In this document: piece by piece, positions 41,007 to 51,396 of the stretch
Numbering within the stretch: the first letter of the stretch is position 1
Layout: every line of letters begins with the position of its first letter
Assembly: GCF_010499255.1 (NCBI RefSeq)
Contig: NZ_JAAGRN010000009.1
Location: 82,011 to 146,010 of the forward strand
Direction of reading: 5' to 3'
Origin: Sheuella amnicola
Lineage (GTDB): Bacteria; Pseudomonadota; Gammaproteobacteria; Burkholderiales; Burkholderiaceae_B
DNA length: 64,000 bases
Notes under the pieces: model-generated
What the model was told of the DNA's origin: nothing
Seen by the model: only the letters and a program-made list of their open reading frames with translations
Databases searched by the model: none
Made by a program: the position numbers and the translations under genes

Positions 41007-42536
41007 TTGCCATCGGAACTGACCTTAAGCCTACATAAGAAGAATACTCGGCTAGTCCTGATAGCGGGGTTTGTGCTTGGCTTGATTATTATCCTGAATG
41101 CTGTCGTATCCATATATACCCTGCGTACAAATACGATTAACGACCGCGCCAGAGAGCTGGAATCTTTGACTTTGATTCTGGCAGAGCATACGGCACAAAC
41201 GATTTTTTCAGCCAATACAGTGCTCGATAGCATCATGGATGTAGTCGAGTTGGCAAAAATCAATTCCGAAGCAGATTACAGAGAATTCGCAAGCAAAAAG
41301 GCTCAGTTCGACCTACTTGTCGATAAAACAAAATCCAACCCGATCATTGACGTGACAACCTTCGTCTCCAACACTGGCGAAGTGCTGAATTTTTCCCGCT
41401 CGCACCCTCCTCCAAAAATTAACTTATCGGACAGAGACTATTTCGCCTTCCTCAGTAAAAACAATAGTCCCAATACTTATTACAGTATCCCTGTGCAAAA
41501 CAAGGGAAACGGAAAATGGGTTTTTTATCTGGCACGACGGGTTAATGACGGCAAAGGCCAATTTCTAGGACTTATCCTTGTCGGTGTCTCTGCTGAAGTA
41601 TTCTCGTCAATTTACGAACGTGTCGGGAGCAAGTTAGGATCTGGCGCATCGCTCACGTTATTTCGCGATGACTTGACGATCCTGACTCGCTGGCCCTTTG
41701 TCGACGATATGTTGGGCACAGTCAATAAATCAGGCGTAATCGAGCTATCCTCGAAAAATCCTGTATTTAGCGGCAGGGCCATTCTGACGAAAGGTCCAAG
41801 ACACACTGAAGGATATGCCTCCATCGATCGAATGATTTCATTCAGAAAGCTCGATAATTATCCATTCATTACGGGCGGCAGCATCACGAAGGACTTGTAT
41901 TTACGTAACTGGCTAAAGGACTCCAGAGGGGTCATCTACTCTTCCGCCTTCAGTCTTTTGATTTTGCTTATTGGCTTAGGCTTATTGCTGCGATCCTACA
42001 AAAATCACGCCAAGACTCAATACGTTGCGCACCATGATTCCCTGACAGGGCTTTCCAATCGGGTGTTACTGGCCGATCGTATCCAACACGAACTAGCTGT
42101 TGCGCGCAGAAACAAAACAAAACTTGCCTTGCTTTATCTTGATTTGGACAATTTCAAGAATATCAATGACGAGCTTGGTCACGCCATAGGTGATGACGTT
42201 TTGAAGGAAGCAGCAAACAGGATCGTCAAAAGTGTCAGGGATAGCGATACCGTCAGTCGTATCGGTGGAGACGAATTTATTGTCTTGTTATCTAATATCG
42301 ACCATGAAAACAATGCGGTGCTGGTGGCCGAAAAAATTCGAGCGGCATTGACTCAACCTATCGTTACCCATGACAATAAGACTGTAATCACTAGCACAAG
42401 TATCGGAATAGCCATTTACCCCGATCATGGATTGACTCAAGAAGATTTACAAAAAAATGCCGACTTCGCGCTTTATCTTTCGAAAAATGAAGGTCGAAAT
42501 AGCATTCATGTCTATCAGCCGACTCGACAATACTAG
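41007..42536 (+). CDS. Membrane-bound diguanylate cyclase (dCache-GGDEF)
   Basis: A 509-residue signalling enzyme making cyclic di-GMP. TM1 (about 16-36) and TM2 (about 312-331) flank a ~270-residue periplasmic Cache-type sensor containing LSDRDYFAFLSKN and GQFLGLILVGVSAEVFSSIY. The C-terminal domain has HHDSLTGLSNRVLLADRI and an intact GGDEF at 420-424; RDSD at 411-414, five residues upstream, is an RxxD inhibitory I-site. The start is TTG, supported by GGAG about 10 nt upstream and no usable ATG before TM1. The ~290-bp upstream gap holds the tRNA terminator and three TTTGTCA copies. The ligand is unknown. Confidence 0.88.
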   Translation: MPSELTLSLHKKNTRLVLIAGFVLGLIIILNAVVSIYTLRTNTINDRARELESLTLILAEHTAQTIFSANTVLDSIMDVVELAKINSEADYREFASKKAQFDLLVDKTKSNPIIDVTTFVSNTGEVLNFSRSHPPPKINLSDRDYFAFLSKNNSPNTYYSIPVQNKGNGKWVFYLARRVNDGKGQFLGLILVGVSAEVFSSIYERVGSKLGSGASLTLFRDDLTILTRWPFVDDMLGTVNKSGVIELSSKNPVFSGRAILTKGPRHTEGYASIDRMISFRKLDNYPFITGGSITKDLYLRNWLKDSRGVIYSSAFSLLILLIGLGLLLRSYKNHAKTQYVAHHDSLTGLSNRVLLADRIQHELAVARRNKTKLALLYLDLDNFKNINDELGHAIGDDVLKEAANRIVKSVRDSDTVSRIGGDEFIVLLSNIDHENNAVLVAEKIRAALTQPIVTHDNKTVITSTSIGIAIYPDHGLTQEDLQKNADFALYLSKNEGRNSIHVYQPTRQY

Positions 42537-42565
42537 AATCTGATTGCCTTAACCAACAATAATCC

Positions 42566-43948
42566 ATGGGCACAGTTAAAGAAGATATTGTTGAACACTG
42601 CAAAGCGATTTACGAGACAATCGCCGACGAACTTACTAGCTGGTACAACTTTACTCGCGAAACTTGGCCTCTTCTAGTATTACTGTTCAGTGCGATCGGC
42701 CTGGTAATTTGGATGGCAAAACCCGCACCTCCAAAGCATGTCTTGATGGGATCTGGATCAATTGGAGGATCTTATGAAGTCATCACGAAAAAGTATGTCG
42801 AATATTTTGCTAAAAATGGTGTCACCCTAGAACTTGTCCAGACAAGCGGTGCCGAAGAAAACATCATCCGGCTAAGAGATCCGAAAGATAAATTTCAAGC
42901 AGCACTTGTTCAGAGCGGACTCATTACGCCAGATAATAGTCATGGTTTGCAATCGCTCGGCAGCCTTGCATTCGAGCCCGTGTGGTTTTTTTATCGCGAG
43001 GATAAGTTCAGCCCGGATCATCACACGACAGATGATTTTTTTTCGCAGCCCATGTCCATCGGAGCAATCGGTAGCGGAACGCACCAACAAGCCATGCACA
43101 TCCTTGCGGCGAATGGTTGGGACAAGACATCCAATTTGAAGACCATACCTAACAATGAAGGAATTGAAGCGTTATTAAGGGGAGAAATCAGTTCGATTTT
43201 TTTGGTGGATGGCTTCGAGTCCGAAAACGTGCAGCGACTCATACAACAAAATGAAGTCAAACTCGGTATTGCAGACTTCACCCGGGCAGCCGCCTACACA
43301 CGATTGATGCCCTATTTTCATCAATTACAGGTTCCGCAGGGCTCCCTTAGCCTGAGGCGTAATTTTCCGGATAAAAATGTGACAGTGATTGCTCCGACGA
43401 CAAATCTGGTCATTGATCCGACAATGCATCCTGCCATTCAATTATTGTTTTTACAGGCGGCGACTCAGATTAATGGGGGCCGTAACTTCTTTTCCAAATA
43501 CGGTGAATTCCCCGCCTTCAAGGAATCGATCATCGAGGAAAGTCCCATTGCGCGGCGCTATTACGAAAAAGGCTCTCCCGTTTTGATGAACTACATGCCA
43601 TTCTGGCTGGCAGAGTTTATCGATCGCATGATTTTGTTGCTGCTGCCTCTTTTTGCATTCGTATATCCGATCATTAAAACAATGCCAGGCTACAGAACCA
43701 ACAGGGCTCAAGGACGAATCAACGAGATTTACGGAGCTTTGAAATTCCTCGAGCAGGATATCACCTTGAACTACGATCCGATTCGAGAACAGGAATATCG
43801 AAACAGACTTGAAGAAATCGAAGCGCGTGCATTGGCATTGCGGGTACCAAAATCACTTGTTAGCAACTACTACAGTTTGCGCAGTAGTATTGATTTCGTG
43901 ATCACCCTGCTATCCAAAAAAACCAAGCCTGAAGAACGTTTCAATTAA
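42566..43948 (+). CDS. Membrane-anchored TAXI-family solute-binding protein
   Basis: A 460-residue protein with an N-terminal TM segment (WPLLVLLFSAIGLVIWMA, about 34-51), a TAXI-type receptor domain (HVLMGSGSIGGSYEVITKKYVEYFAKNGVTLELVQTSGAEENIIRL ... FQAALVQSGL), and a second TM near 350 (MILLLLPLFAFVYPIIKTM) followed by a ~90-residue cytoplasmic helical tail. TAXI proteins are receptors of TRAP transporters, but the tethering and lack of TRAP permease genes suggest a sensor or a modified transporter. It starts 29 nt after the diguanylate cyclase stop, so a joint signalling role is possible. Confidence 0.83.
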   Translation: MGTVKEDIVEHCKAIYETIADELTSWYNFTRETWPLLVLLFSAIGLVIWMAKPAPPKHVLMGSGSIGGSYEVITKKYVEYFAKNGVTLELVQTSGAEENIIRLRDPKDKFQAALVQSGLITPDNSHGLQSLGSLAFEPVWFFYREDKFSPDHHTTDDFFSQPMSIGAIGSGTHQQAMHILAANGWDKTSNLKTIPNNEGIEALLRGEISSIFLVDGFESENVQRLIQQNEVKLGIADFTRAAAYTRLMPYFHQLQVPQGSLSLRRNFPDKNVTVIAPTTNLVIDPTMHPAIQLLFLQAATQINGGRNFFSKYGEFPAFKESIIEESPIARRYYEKGSPVLMNYMPFWLAEFIDRMILLLLPLFAFVYPIIKTMPGYRTNRAQGRINEIYGALKFLEQDITLNYDPIREQEYRNRLEEIEARALALRVPKSLVSNYYSLRSSIDFVITLLSKKTKPEERFN

Positions 43949-43958
43949 AACGATCCAC

Positions 43959-44927
43959 ATGAACGCCACTCCAACGCACGCAAAGCAATTCGACTTGGTA
44001 GCGCTCGGTGAGGCTATGATCGAATTCAATCAGATTGATCCCGGGCAGCCAAACTACCTGCAAGGATTTGGCGGTGACACAAGCAATGCCGCCATTGCGG
44101 CTGCCAGGGCCGGTGCTCGCGTGTCGTATCTCACGCGACTGGGTGATGATCCATTTGGCGACAGCCTGAAAAATCTGTTGATTCATGAGGGCATAGACAC
44201 CAGCGCCATCGAAACGGAAACGAAAGGCTTGACCGGGATATATTTTGTTACGCATGGGCCCAAAGGACATGCATTTACATATCGCCGTGCCGGTTCGGCT
44301 GCCAGCAACATGACTTGTGCATGGCTATTCGGGACACCGAGTGAACAGATTCGGAAGGCAAAATGGCTGCATGTCTCGGGCATTTCTTTGGCGATTTCCG
44401 ACTCTGCTTGCGATACATCGCTTCATGCAATGCAACTGGCTAGAGAAGCAGGTACTCTTGTTTCCTTCGATTCCAACCTGCGATTAAGACTTTGGCCGCT
44501 TGAAAAAGCAAAAGACCAAATCGGTAAAGCTCTTGAATTATGCGATTTGTTTTTACCTAGTCTGGATGACTTAAGCTTGTTGACCGGACTAAGTGACCCG
44601 GATGCGATTGTCGACTGGTCGCATCAAGCCGGCGCCAAACAGGTTGTACTGAAGCTTGGAAAAGATGGCGCGCTGTTAAGTGATCAAACCGCCGGTCTTC
44701 GAATGCATCTGCCCGGCATCGCAGTGCAAGCAATTGATGCAACCGGAGCGGGTGATTGTTTTTGCGGCAATCTGCTCGCACGGCTTGCTTTGGGTGATAC
44801 GTTGATCGATGCAGCACGCTATGCAAATATCGCAGCTGCGATCACAGTTCAAGGGTGGGGAGCCGTAAGCTGTTTACCTCAAGCTCAAGCGGTTCGCAAG
44901 TTTGCGGCCGCACTGGCCAAAGATTGA
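43959..44927 (+). CDS. kdgK: 2-keto-3-deoxygluconate kinase (PfkB family)
   Basis: A 322-residue sugar kinase. GLGEAMIEF-like VALGEAMIEFNQIDPGQPNYLQGFGGDTSNAAIAAARAGA is the PfkB opening; the ATP/phosphoryl-transfer motif is DATGAGDCFCGNLLARL with catalytic Asp266. TSAIETETKGLTGIYFVTHGPKGHAFTYRRAGSAAS is typical of KDG kinases. It phosphorylates KDG to KDPG, the substrate of the aldolase encoded convergently just downstream (43-bp overlap of ends). Start chosen at ATG 43959 for family length. Confidence 0.87.
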   Translation: MNATPTHAKQFDLVALGEAMIEFNQIDPGQPNYLQGFGGDTSNAAIAAARAGARVSYLTRLGDDPFGDSLKNLLIHEGIDTSAIETETKGLTGIYFVTHGPKGHAFTYRRAGSAASNMTCAWLFGTPSEQIRKAKWLHVSGISLAISDSACDTSLHAMQLAREAGTLVSFDSNLRLRLWPLEKAKDQIGKALELCDLFLPSLDDLSLLTGLSDPDAIVDWSHQAGAKQVVLKLGKDGALLSDQTAGLRMHLPGIAVQAIDATGAGDCFCGNLLARLALGDTLIDAARYANIAAAITVQGWGAVSCLPQAQAVRKFAAALAKD

Positions 44928-45514
44928 ATTCTCGAAAAATCACGCTGCGCCAAGGCATCTACAGGCACTAGCCATGATCCGCCGACACACACCACCTGCT
45001 TTAAAGACAAAAACTCTACTGCATTTTGCTGTGTAATTCCGCCAGTCGGACAAAATCGGACTTGCGGAAAAGGTCCGCTCAAAGCCTTGATCATGGCAAC
45101 CCCGCCCGCCTGCGCGGCCGGAAAGAATTTCAGTTCGGTGTAACCGTTTGAGAGCGCCATCATGACTTCACTGGCTGTCGCAACGCCAGGTAGCAAGGGA
45201 AGATTCAAGTCCCGGCATGTCAACCCAATCTCGTGAGTAAATCCGGGGCTGACAGCGAAGCGCGCTCCGGCTTGTAACGCGGCCTGCGCATCAGCCGAGT
45301 TGCAGACCGTTCCCGCGCCAACGATCGCGTCCGGAACTTCATCACTGATGCGAGCGATACATTCTAGTGCAACAGGTGTACGTAATGTAACCTCAAGCAT
45401 ACGAATCCCGCCTGCCACCAAGGCCTGGGCCACGGGAACCGCTAAAGCAGGATCATCCAGCACAATGACGGGGATGACGGGCGCATCCTGCATCACTTTA
45501 ATCGTAGTCAACAT
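44885..45514 (-). CDS. eda: KDPG/KHG aldolase
   Basis: A 209-residue class I aldolase splitting 2-keto-3-deoxy-6-phosphogluconate into pyruvate and glyceraldehyde 3-phosphate. The catalytic residues are Glu41 in LEVTLRTP and the Schiff-base Lys129 in TELKFFPA; SPGFTHEIG, LLPGVATASEVMMAL and CPTGGITQQN are family signatures. The ATG at 45514 is preceded by GGAGGGG. Its last 43 bp overlap the 3' end of kdgK, giving a convergent pair for a KDG-to-pyruvate route. ispH ends 19 bp upstream on the same strand. Confidence 0.94.
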   Translation of the reverse strand: MLTTIKVMQDAPVIPVIVLDDPALAVPVAQALVAGGIRMLEVTLRTPVALECIARISDEVPDAIVGAGTVCNSADAQAALQAGARFAVSPGFTHEIGLTCRDLNLPLLPGVATASEVMMALSNGYTELKFFPAAQAGGVAMIKALSGPFPQVRFCPTGGITQQNAVEFLSLKQVVCVGGSWLVPVDALAQRDFSRIQSLASAAANLRTA

Positions 45515-45533
45515 GGATGCCCCTCCAAAGTGC

Positions 45534-46472
45534 TTAGTCTTTACGCGACAAACCTTTCGGCAGCGGAAACGAAACATGCTCCTCGAGGCCATCCATATTG
45601 CGTACAGACACCGCTCCCAACTCCTTCAACCGTTTGATGACCTGCTGAACCAGAACATCCGGAGCGGAAGCACCTGCGGAAATACCGATGCGCGATTTGT
45701 TATTCAACCATGTCGGATCAATAGACTCGGGCCCATCGATCAAAAATGACGGGATGCCCATTCGTTCTCCGACTTCGCGCAAACGATTCGAGTTTGAACT
45801 GTTCGCACTTCCCACAATCAGGACCAGATCGCATTGAGGCGCCATGACCTTGACTGCATCTTGCCTGTTTTGAGTCGCATAGCAGATATCGCTCTTCTTG
45901 GGTTCGACGATATTCGGAAACCGGGACTTAAGAGCCTGAGCCACTGCGGCGGCATCATCAACCGATAACGTTGTCTGGGTCACGAAGGCTAAATTATCCG
46001 GACTGCGCACAACTAATGATGCAACATCCTCCACGGTTTCGACCAGATACATGCCATCCTTTAGTTGTCCCAGCGTCCCTTCAACTTCCGGATGCCCCTT
46101 GTGACCGATCATGATGATTTCACATCCGGCTGCGCGCATGCGCGCCACCTCGACATGCACCTTTGTCACCAGCGGGCAGGTCGCGTCAAACACCTGCAGG
46201 CCGCGTGATTGTGCTTCTTCACGAACGGCTTTCGACACCCCGTGCGCCGAAAAGACCACGATCGATCCCTTGGGAGCCTGATCCAACTCGTCGATAAACA
46301 CCGCGCCTTTGTTGCGCAAGTCTTCAACGACAAAACGATTATGAACAATTTCATGACGCACATATATCGGCGCACCATGAATTTCGATGGCACGCTCGAC
46401 AATATCGATTGCGCGATCCACGCCGGCGCAAAAACCGCGAGGCTGGGCAAGAAGTATTTCAGCGCCCATCAA
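45534..46472 (-). CDS. ispH: 4-hydroxy-3-methylbut-2-enyl diphosphate reductase IspH
   Basis: A 312-residue iron-sulfur enzyme, the last step of the MEP isoprenoid pathway (HMBPP to IPP/DMAPP). The cluster-binding cysteines are Cys15 ([11 protein letters not shown]), Cys99 ([11 protein letters not shown]) and Cys197 ([11 protein letters not shown]); [12 protein letters not shown] and [12 protein letters not shown] are also conserved. It overlaps the upstream FKBP gene by 4 nt (ATGA). The fkpB-ispH pair is a widespread proteobacterial arrangement. Confidence 0.97.
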   Translation of the reverse strand: MMGAEILLAQPRGFCAGVDRAIDIVERAIEIHGAPIYVRHEIVHNRFVVEDLRNKGAVFIDELDQAPKGSIVVFSAHGVSKAVREEAQSRGLQVFDATCPLVTKVHVEVARMRAAGCEIIMIGHKGHPEVEGTLGQLKDGMYLVETVEDVASLVVRSPDNLAFVTQTTLSVDDAAAVAQALKSRFPNIVEPKKSDICYATQNRQDAVKVMAPQCDLVLIVGSANSSNSNRLREVGERMGIPSFLIDGPESIDPTWLNNKSRIGISAGASAPDVLVQQVIKRLKELGAVSVRNMDGLEEHVSFPLPKGLSRKD

Positions 46473-46945
46473 AGAACTCCCAGCAGATCAATATCGACTC
46501 GCAAGGTCAACCCTGCCAATGGGTGATTGAAATCAAACAGCGCGGTCTCCTCATTGATTTCCTTAAGTACCCCCGAATATCGACCACCGTTCGGAGCAGA
46601 AAACTCGACCATATCGCCCGGTACAAAAGCCGTATCCGGCTCAGCGTACTCTGACAACATCGAACGCGTCACTCTCTGAATCAGGTCCGGATTGCGATCG
46701 CCATATGCATCCACAGGACTCAAGGTGTAGCTGAAGCAATCGCCTTCAGCATGTCCCAATAAAGGGGCTTCCATCGTTGGCGACCACTGGCCGCTACCAA
46801 GCTGCAGCGTAGCGGGACGCCCATCGAACGTATCGATAAAAGTTGATCCTGCTGCCGGACCGCTCTCGATCACAATGCGGTAATGCAATGTCAGGTAGGA
46901 GTCCGCACGGACAATCGGTGTTGTTTCTGGAGCCTGAGAAGTCAA
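46469..46945 (-). CDS. fkpB: FKBP-type peptidyl-prolyl isomerase (SlpA/FkpB type)
   Basis: A 158-residue FKBP with an IF-domain insertion: [75 protein letters not shown], ending [21 protein letters not shown], typical of SlpA. It assists folding in the cytoplasm. It is directly upstream of ispH and divergent from radC. The start is ATG 46945. Confidence 0.9.
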   Translation of the reverse strand: MTSQAPETTPIVRADSYLTLHYRIVIESGPAAGSTFIDTFDGRPATLQLGSGQWSPTMEAPLLGHAEGDCFSYTLSPVDAYGDRNPDLIQRVTRSMLSEYAEPDTAFVPGDMVEFSAPNGGRYSGVLKEINEETALFDFNHPLAGLTLRVDIDLLGVL

Positions 46946-46995
46946 AATCTGTCACCGTAGAAGGCTTGATAAACCGCTATTTTAGAGCCTTAAAT

Positions 46996-47673
46996 ATGTC
47001 ATTGCGCGACTTGCTTGCACCCGATCAGCGTCCACGGGAGAGAATCCTCAAAAAAGGAGCAGCGTCCCTTACTGATGCGGAGCTGCTTGCGCTGTTGTTT
47101 GGGTCCGGCAGTCGAGGGCAAAATGTACTCGCACTCGCCCAAAGTCTGATCGATCGCTTCGGCGGCCTGCGTCCATTATTGGCAGCGAATGTGAAAGATT
47201 TGCGAGGCATGCCGGGCTTGGGGGATGCCAAAATTTGCCAGCTCATGGCTATCCTTGCGCTGGCTCGTCGATCACTCGAGGAGGAGCTCAAACGGGAATG
47301 CATTCTTGCCAGTCCCGCTCACGTTAAAACGTACTGCGCGGCTTTGCTTGGGCATGAACAGATTGAGCACTGCATCGCCCTATTTCTCGATAATCAGCAT
47401 AGATTAATTCGCGCCGAGGAAATCTCGCGGGGAACGCTCACGCAGACCTCCATTTATCCTCGCGAAGTAGTCAAGGCAGGCCTTGCTTCGCATGCGGCCG
47501 CGGTCATTCTTGCGCACAATCACCCATCAGGGCTTGCCGAGGCGAGCGCAGCTGATATTCACCTCACCCGCCAACTCAGACAATCTCTCGCAGTAGTGGA
47601 TATTGCCCTGCTTGACCATTTGATTGTCGCTGCGGACAAAGTTGTGTCCATGGTCGAAACAGGGCAGTTCTAG
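46996..47673 (+). CDS. radC: RadC-family (JAB domain) protein
   Basis: A 225-residue protein. After MSLRDLLAPDQRPRERILKKGAASLTDAELLALLFGSGSRGQNVLALAQSLI and a helix-hairpin-helix stretch (GLRPLLAANVKDLRGMPGLGDAKICQLMAILALARR) comes the JAB metalloprotease-like domain with the HNHPSG motif (AVILAHNHPSGLAEASAADI) as zinc site. Despite the name, a repair function is not established. The ATG at 46996 fits the family start; longer in-frame sequence overlaps fkpB. The thiolase gene ends 6 bp away, convergent. Confidence 0.93.
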   Translation: MSLRDLLAPDQRPRERILKKGAASLTDAELLALLFGSGSRGQNVLALAQSLIDRFGGLRPLLAANVKDLRGMPGLGDAKICQLMAILALARRSLEEELKRECILASPAHVKTYCAALLGHEQIEHCIALFLDNQHRLIRAEEISRGTLTQTSIYPREVVKAGLASHAAAVILAHNHPSGLAEASAADIHLTRQLRQSLAVVDIALLDHLIVAADKVVSMVETGQF

Positions 47674-47678
47674 TGCGA

Positions 47679-48860
47679 TCAGGTGCGCTCGAAAATCGCG
47701 GCGATGCCCTGACCGCCGCCGATACACATCGTCACCAAGGCATATCGGCCGCCGGTACGATGCAGTTCGTATATCGCTTTGGTCGTGACGATGGCGCCTG
47801 TTGCACCAATCGGATGACCCAGCGAAATACCACTTCCGTTCGGATTCAAGCGTGCCGAGTCCAGCTTCAACTCTTTGGCGACAGCGCAGGCCTGTGCGGC
47901 AAACGCCTCATTCGCCTCGATGACATCCATCTGGTCAATTGTCAGGCCGGCGCGCTTCAGAACAGCGTGCGTTGCCGGTACCGGACCGATTCCCATGATT
48001 TTGGGATCCACGCCGGCGTGCGCATAAGCCACCAGGCGTGCCATGGGTTTGGCGCCACTGGACTTCACAGCCTCGCCGCTCATCAGCATAACTGCGGCAG
48101 CGCCATCGTTAATACCTGAGGCATTACCCGCGGTCACGGTGCCGTTTTCTTTAACAAATACTGCACGCAGGGCGGCTAACCCTTCCGGCGTAATATCGCG
48201 ACGAGGATGCTCATCAACCTTGAACTCAACTTCGCCTTTACGTGTCTTGATCACAACCGGAACGATCTGATCGTTAAACCGGCCTTCATCCTGAGCCTTG
48301 GCAGCACGACGATGCGACTCGAGCGCCAGCGCATCCTGATCGGCACGTGAAATACCGAACTGATTGGCGACATTCTCGGCTGTTACGCCCATGTGCATGC
48401 GACCGAATGGATCGGTCAATGCGCCGACCATCAGATCGGACATTGTGCTGTCGCCCATACGCGCGCCAAATCGCTGAGTTTGCGACAAATAGCCGCCACG
48501 ACTCATGTTTTCAGCGCCTCCACCAATCGCCATCTCGGTGTCGCCTAGCAAAATAGACTGCGATGCCGACACAATCGCCTGCAAACCTGAACCACACAAG
48601 CGATTAACGTTAAACGCCGCGCTCGATTGCGGTAAACCGCCATTCAGGGCAACAACGCGTGAAATATACATATCGCGAGGTTCGGTTTGAACCACATGGC
48701 CAAATGCCAGATGTCCGACTTGGGATCCATCCACTCCCGAGCGCTCAAGCACAGCCTTAACGACTGTTGCACCCAGATCGCAGGGAGCCACATCCTTGAG
48801 TCCACCGCCAAAATCACCAATCGCAGTTCTTGCAGCAGCGGTAATAAAAACTTCACGCAT
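47679..48860 (-). CDS. Acetyl-CoA acetyltransferase (biosynthetic-type thiolase)
   Basis: A 393-residue thiolase. The nucleophile is Cys89 in NRLCGSGLQAIVSA; the His in GHPIGATG and Cys379 in CIGGGQG complete the site, with numbering matching the Zoogloea biosynthetic enzyme. It condenses or cleaves acetyl/acyl-CoA; with PHB genes absent here, degradation of acetoacetyl-CoA (for example after leucine) is also possible. Two adjacent ATGs (48863 and 48860) follow AGGGAGCAC; the second gives the usual REVxI start. A frame extension to 49043 would overlap the divergent gene. Confidence 0.94.
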   Translation of the reverse strand: MREVFITAAARTAIGDFGGGLKDVAPCDLGATVVKAVLERSGVDGSQVGHLAFGHVVQTEPRDMYISRVVALNGGLPQSSAAFNVNRLCGSGLQAIVSASQSILLGDTEMAIGGGAENMSRGGYLSQTQRFGARMGDSTMSDLMVGALTDPFGRMHMGVTAENVANQFGISRADQDALALESHRRAAKAQDEGRFNDQIVPVVIKTRKGEVEFKVDEHPRRDITPEGLAALRAVFVKENGTVTAGNASGINDGAAAVMLMSGEAVKSSGAKPMARLVAYAHAGVDPKIMGIGPVPATHAVLKRAGLTIDQMDVIEANEAFAAQACAVAKELKLDSARLNPNGSGISLGHPIGATGAIVTTKAIYELHRTGGRYALVTMCIGGGQGIAAIFERT

Positions 48861-48969
48861 CATGTGCTCCCTAAAAAAAGAATATTTAACCGATTTGTGC
48901 GCTATAAATTCGATACGACAGCTTTTAATTACAGCATAAATTAACTGCAATAACCCGCTGAGACGCTTA

Positions 48970-49986
48970 ATGAGTATTCCCCATTCGATACTGGATCTGT
49001 CCCCAATTCCACAAGGCCTGACGGCTGCCGATGCCCTGCGCAACTCGAGAGACTTGGCTCAGCACGCAGAAAAATGGGGCTACACCCGATATTGGCTTGC
49101 CGAACATCACAATATGACCGGCAATGCCAGCTCGGCCACGGCGGTTGTGCTCGGCTATGTCGCAGCCGGAACCTCGACTATAAGGCTAGGCTCGGGCGGG
49201 ATCATGTTGCCGAACCATGCCCCGCTGGTTATTGCCGAGCAGTTCGGGACCTTGGCCTCCATGTATCCCGGCCGAATCGAACTCGGACTCGGACGCGCCC
49301 CGGGTACAGATCAGTTAACTGCCAGAGCTTTGCGTCGCGACCTGATGGGCAACTCCGACCAGTTTCCGCAAGACGTTCAGGAGCTACAGCATTATTTTGG
49401 ACCGATTCAACCCGGGCAAGCGGTCAAAGCCATACCGGGCGCCGGTCTTGAGGTTCCTATCTGGATTCTCGGATCCAGCCTCTACGGCGCGCAATTGGCG
49501 GCGCATTTAGGACTGCCTTACGCTTTTGCGTCGCATTTCGCACCTGATTATCTACTTGAGGCGATGCAGGCCTACAAAGCGCTTTTCAAACCCTCAGCCC
49601 AGCTTTCCAAACCTTATGCAGTGGTGGGTGTCAATGTCATAGCAGCCGATACGGACGAAGAAGCCAAATATCTTTTCACCACATTGCAACAGCATTTCAC
49701 GAGAATGCGCAGAAACACCCGCGGACAACTTCCCCCTCCGATAGATGACATCGAATCATTCTGGTCTGCCCATGAAAAAGCCTCGGTAAGCGAATCCCTC
49801 TCCTGCTCAGTTGTGGGCTCTCCCGAAACCATTCGCCGGGGATTGCAACACATTGTCGAACGCACCGGAGCGGACGAGTTGATTTTCGCTGGTCAGATAT
49901 TCGATCATCAGGCGCGGCTCAGGTCATTCGAGATTGCAGCCCAAGCCGCCGAACAAGTGATGCCCGCCGCAGCGGTCGCCCTTTAA
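48970..49986 (+). CDS. LLM-class (luciferase-like) flavin-dependent oxidoreductase
   Basis: A 338-residue TIM-barrel flavoenzyme: [105 protein letters not shown] is the signature of the YhbW-like MsnO8 group. It presumably oxidises a substrate with reduced flavin. Its stop overlaps the convergent cfa end by 4 bp. The substrate is unknown; divergent from the thiolase gene. Confidence 0.88.
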   Translation: MSIPHSILDLSPIPQGLTAADALRNSRDLAQHAEKWGYTRYWLAEHHNMTGNASSATAVVLGYVAAGTSTIRLGSGGIMLPNHAPLVIAEQFGTLASMYPGRIELGLGRAPGTDQLTARALRRDLMGNSDQFPQDVQELQHYFGPIQPGQAVKAIPGAGLEVPIWILGSSLYGAQLAAHLGLPYAFASHFAPDYLLEAMQAYKALFKPSAQLSKPYAVVGVNVIAADTDEEAKYLFTTLQQHFTRMRRNTRGQLPPPIDDIESFWSAHEKASVSESLSCSVVGSPETIRRGLQHIVERTGADELIFAGQIFDHQARLRSFEIAAQAAEQVMPAAAVAL

Positions 49987-51257
49987 ATTTTACTATCCGG
50001 ATACATATAATCTCTGCGCCAAGGGTATGCCAAATCCGGCGGCATATCCAGTTCATCTTTGCGACCCGTTGGCGTGTGCTGTCCAAGTATCTGATAAAGT
50101 GCAACCCAACCGTTTTCAAAACCTGCCGCGCAACCGGCCAGATACAATCTGTATGCTCGTAGCGCGCGTGCGCCCTGCTCCCCTTTATCCTGGATCAGCA
50201 CTTTGGCAGCTTCATCCAGTCGACTTTCGAGTGCATCGCTCCAAGCCCAAAGCGTGCGGGCGTAGTGCGGCCTCAAATTCTCGACATCGACGGCTTCCAG
50301 GCCTCCATTAGCCATATGCGTCATGACATGGCCAATATGGGTCAACTCTCCACCAGGGAAAATATACTTTTCAATGAAATCCCCCATACCATGGCCTAAC
50401 TGCGGGTTATAAACACCGCCCGCCGTTATGCCGTGATTCAGAACCAATCCGCCCGGACGCAGCAGACGTCGCAGCACTGAGAAATAGTCCTCCAACTGGG
50501 CGCGACCAACGTGCTCGAACATGCCTACGGATGCAATCTTGTCAAAGTGTCGAGAGTCTTCAAGCTTTCGATAATCAAGCAACTGCACTCTGGCACGAGC
50601 GCCCAAACCTTTGCGCTCTATTAGTCCAGTCACGTAAGCGTGCTGGTTGCGTGATAGCGTAATACCCGTTGCATCCACACCATAATGCTCCGCCGCCCAC
50701 AAAAGCAATCCGCCCCAGCCGGCCCCGACGTCCAGAAAATGTTCTCCGGACTTGAGATTGAGTTTGCGGCAGATATGATCAAGTTTGGCTTGTTGGGCCT
50801 GGGAAAGCGTCATGGTTGGCTCCCGGTAATAGGCGCAGGAATATACGCGCAAAGGATCTAGCCAAAGCGCATAAAAATCGTCCGAAAGATCGTAATGAAA
50901 CTCGATTTGCTTGGCATCGCGCTCCAGAGAATGGCGCCATACAGACATGAGCCTTCCGATCAAATCCACCAACCAACGGTTGCGAATTGCTTCGACGGGA
51001 GAATGCGGCAAAATGGCTTCGGCCACTTGCATCATTTTTCGCATGGAACCAATGATTTCGCAGCGCCCCTCAACGAAATCCTCTCCAATCACCCCCACGT
51101 CACCTGCGGCCAAATGGGAAAGCACTTTATTTTCCCTGGCTATAAATGTTATTTCGGGCGCTGAGGACCCTAGGCGCGTACCATCCGGCAAAATCACACA
51201 GAACGGCACTGGCAAATCTGAAATTTTCTTTTCTACAGCCGCAAACAACGGGTTCAT
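49983..51257 (-). CDS. cfa: Cyclopropane-fatty-acyl-phospholipid synthase
   Basis: A 424-residue SAM-dependent enzyme adding methylene to membrane unsaturated acyl chains. The N-terminal SCP-like part contains [20 protein letters not shown] motif is [35 protein letters not shown]; catalytic-domain elements include [24 protein letters not shown] and [37 protein letters not shown] precedes the ATG at 51257. Usually stationary-phase or acid induced. A longer frame to 51314 adds non-family residues. Confidence 0.94.
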   Translation of the reverse strand: MNPLFAAVEKKISDLPVPFCVILPDGTRLGSSAPEITFIARENKVLSHLAAGDVGVIGEDFVEGRCEIIGSMRKMMQVAEAILPHSPVEAIRNRWLVDLIGRLMSVWRHSLERDAKQIEFHYDLSDDFYALWLDPLRVYSCAYYREPTMTLSQAQQAKLDHICRKLNLKSGEHFLDVGAGWGGLLLWAAEHYGVDATGITLSRNQHAYVTGLIERKGLGARARVQLLDYRKLEDSRHFDKIASVGMFEHVGRAQLEDYFSVLRRLLRPGGLVLNHGITAGGVYNPQLGHGMGDFIEKYIFPGGELTHIGHVMTHMANGGLEAVDVENLRPHYARTLWAWSDALESRLDEAAKVLIQDKGEQGARALRAYRLYLAGCAAGFENGWVALYQILGQHTPTGRKDELDMPPDLAYPWRRDYMYPDSKI

Positions 51258-51396
51258 CCGTACTCCTTTTGAAGAAACGCAGACAAAAAACCATTTAACG
51301 GGGACGATTCGCACTCACTGCAGAAACTGTATAAGATTCTGATCAGAAAAAAAAGTATCTAAATGTATAGAAACCATCGCCATCCCTCGGGAACAC

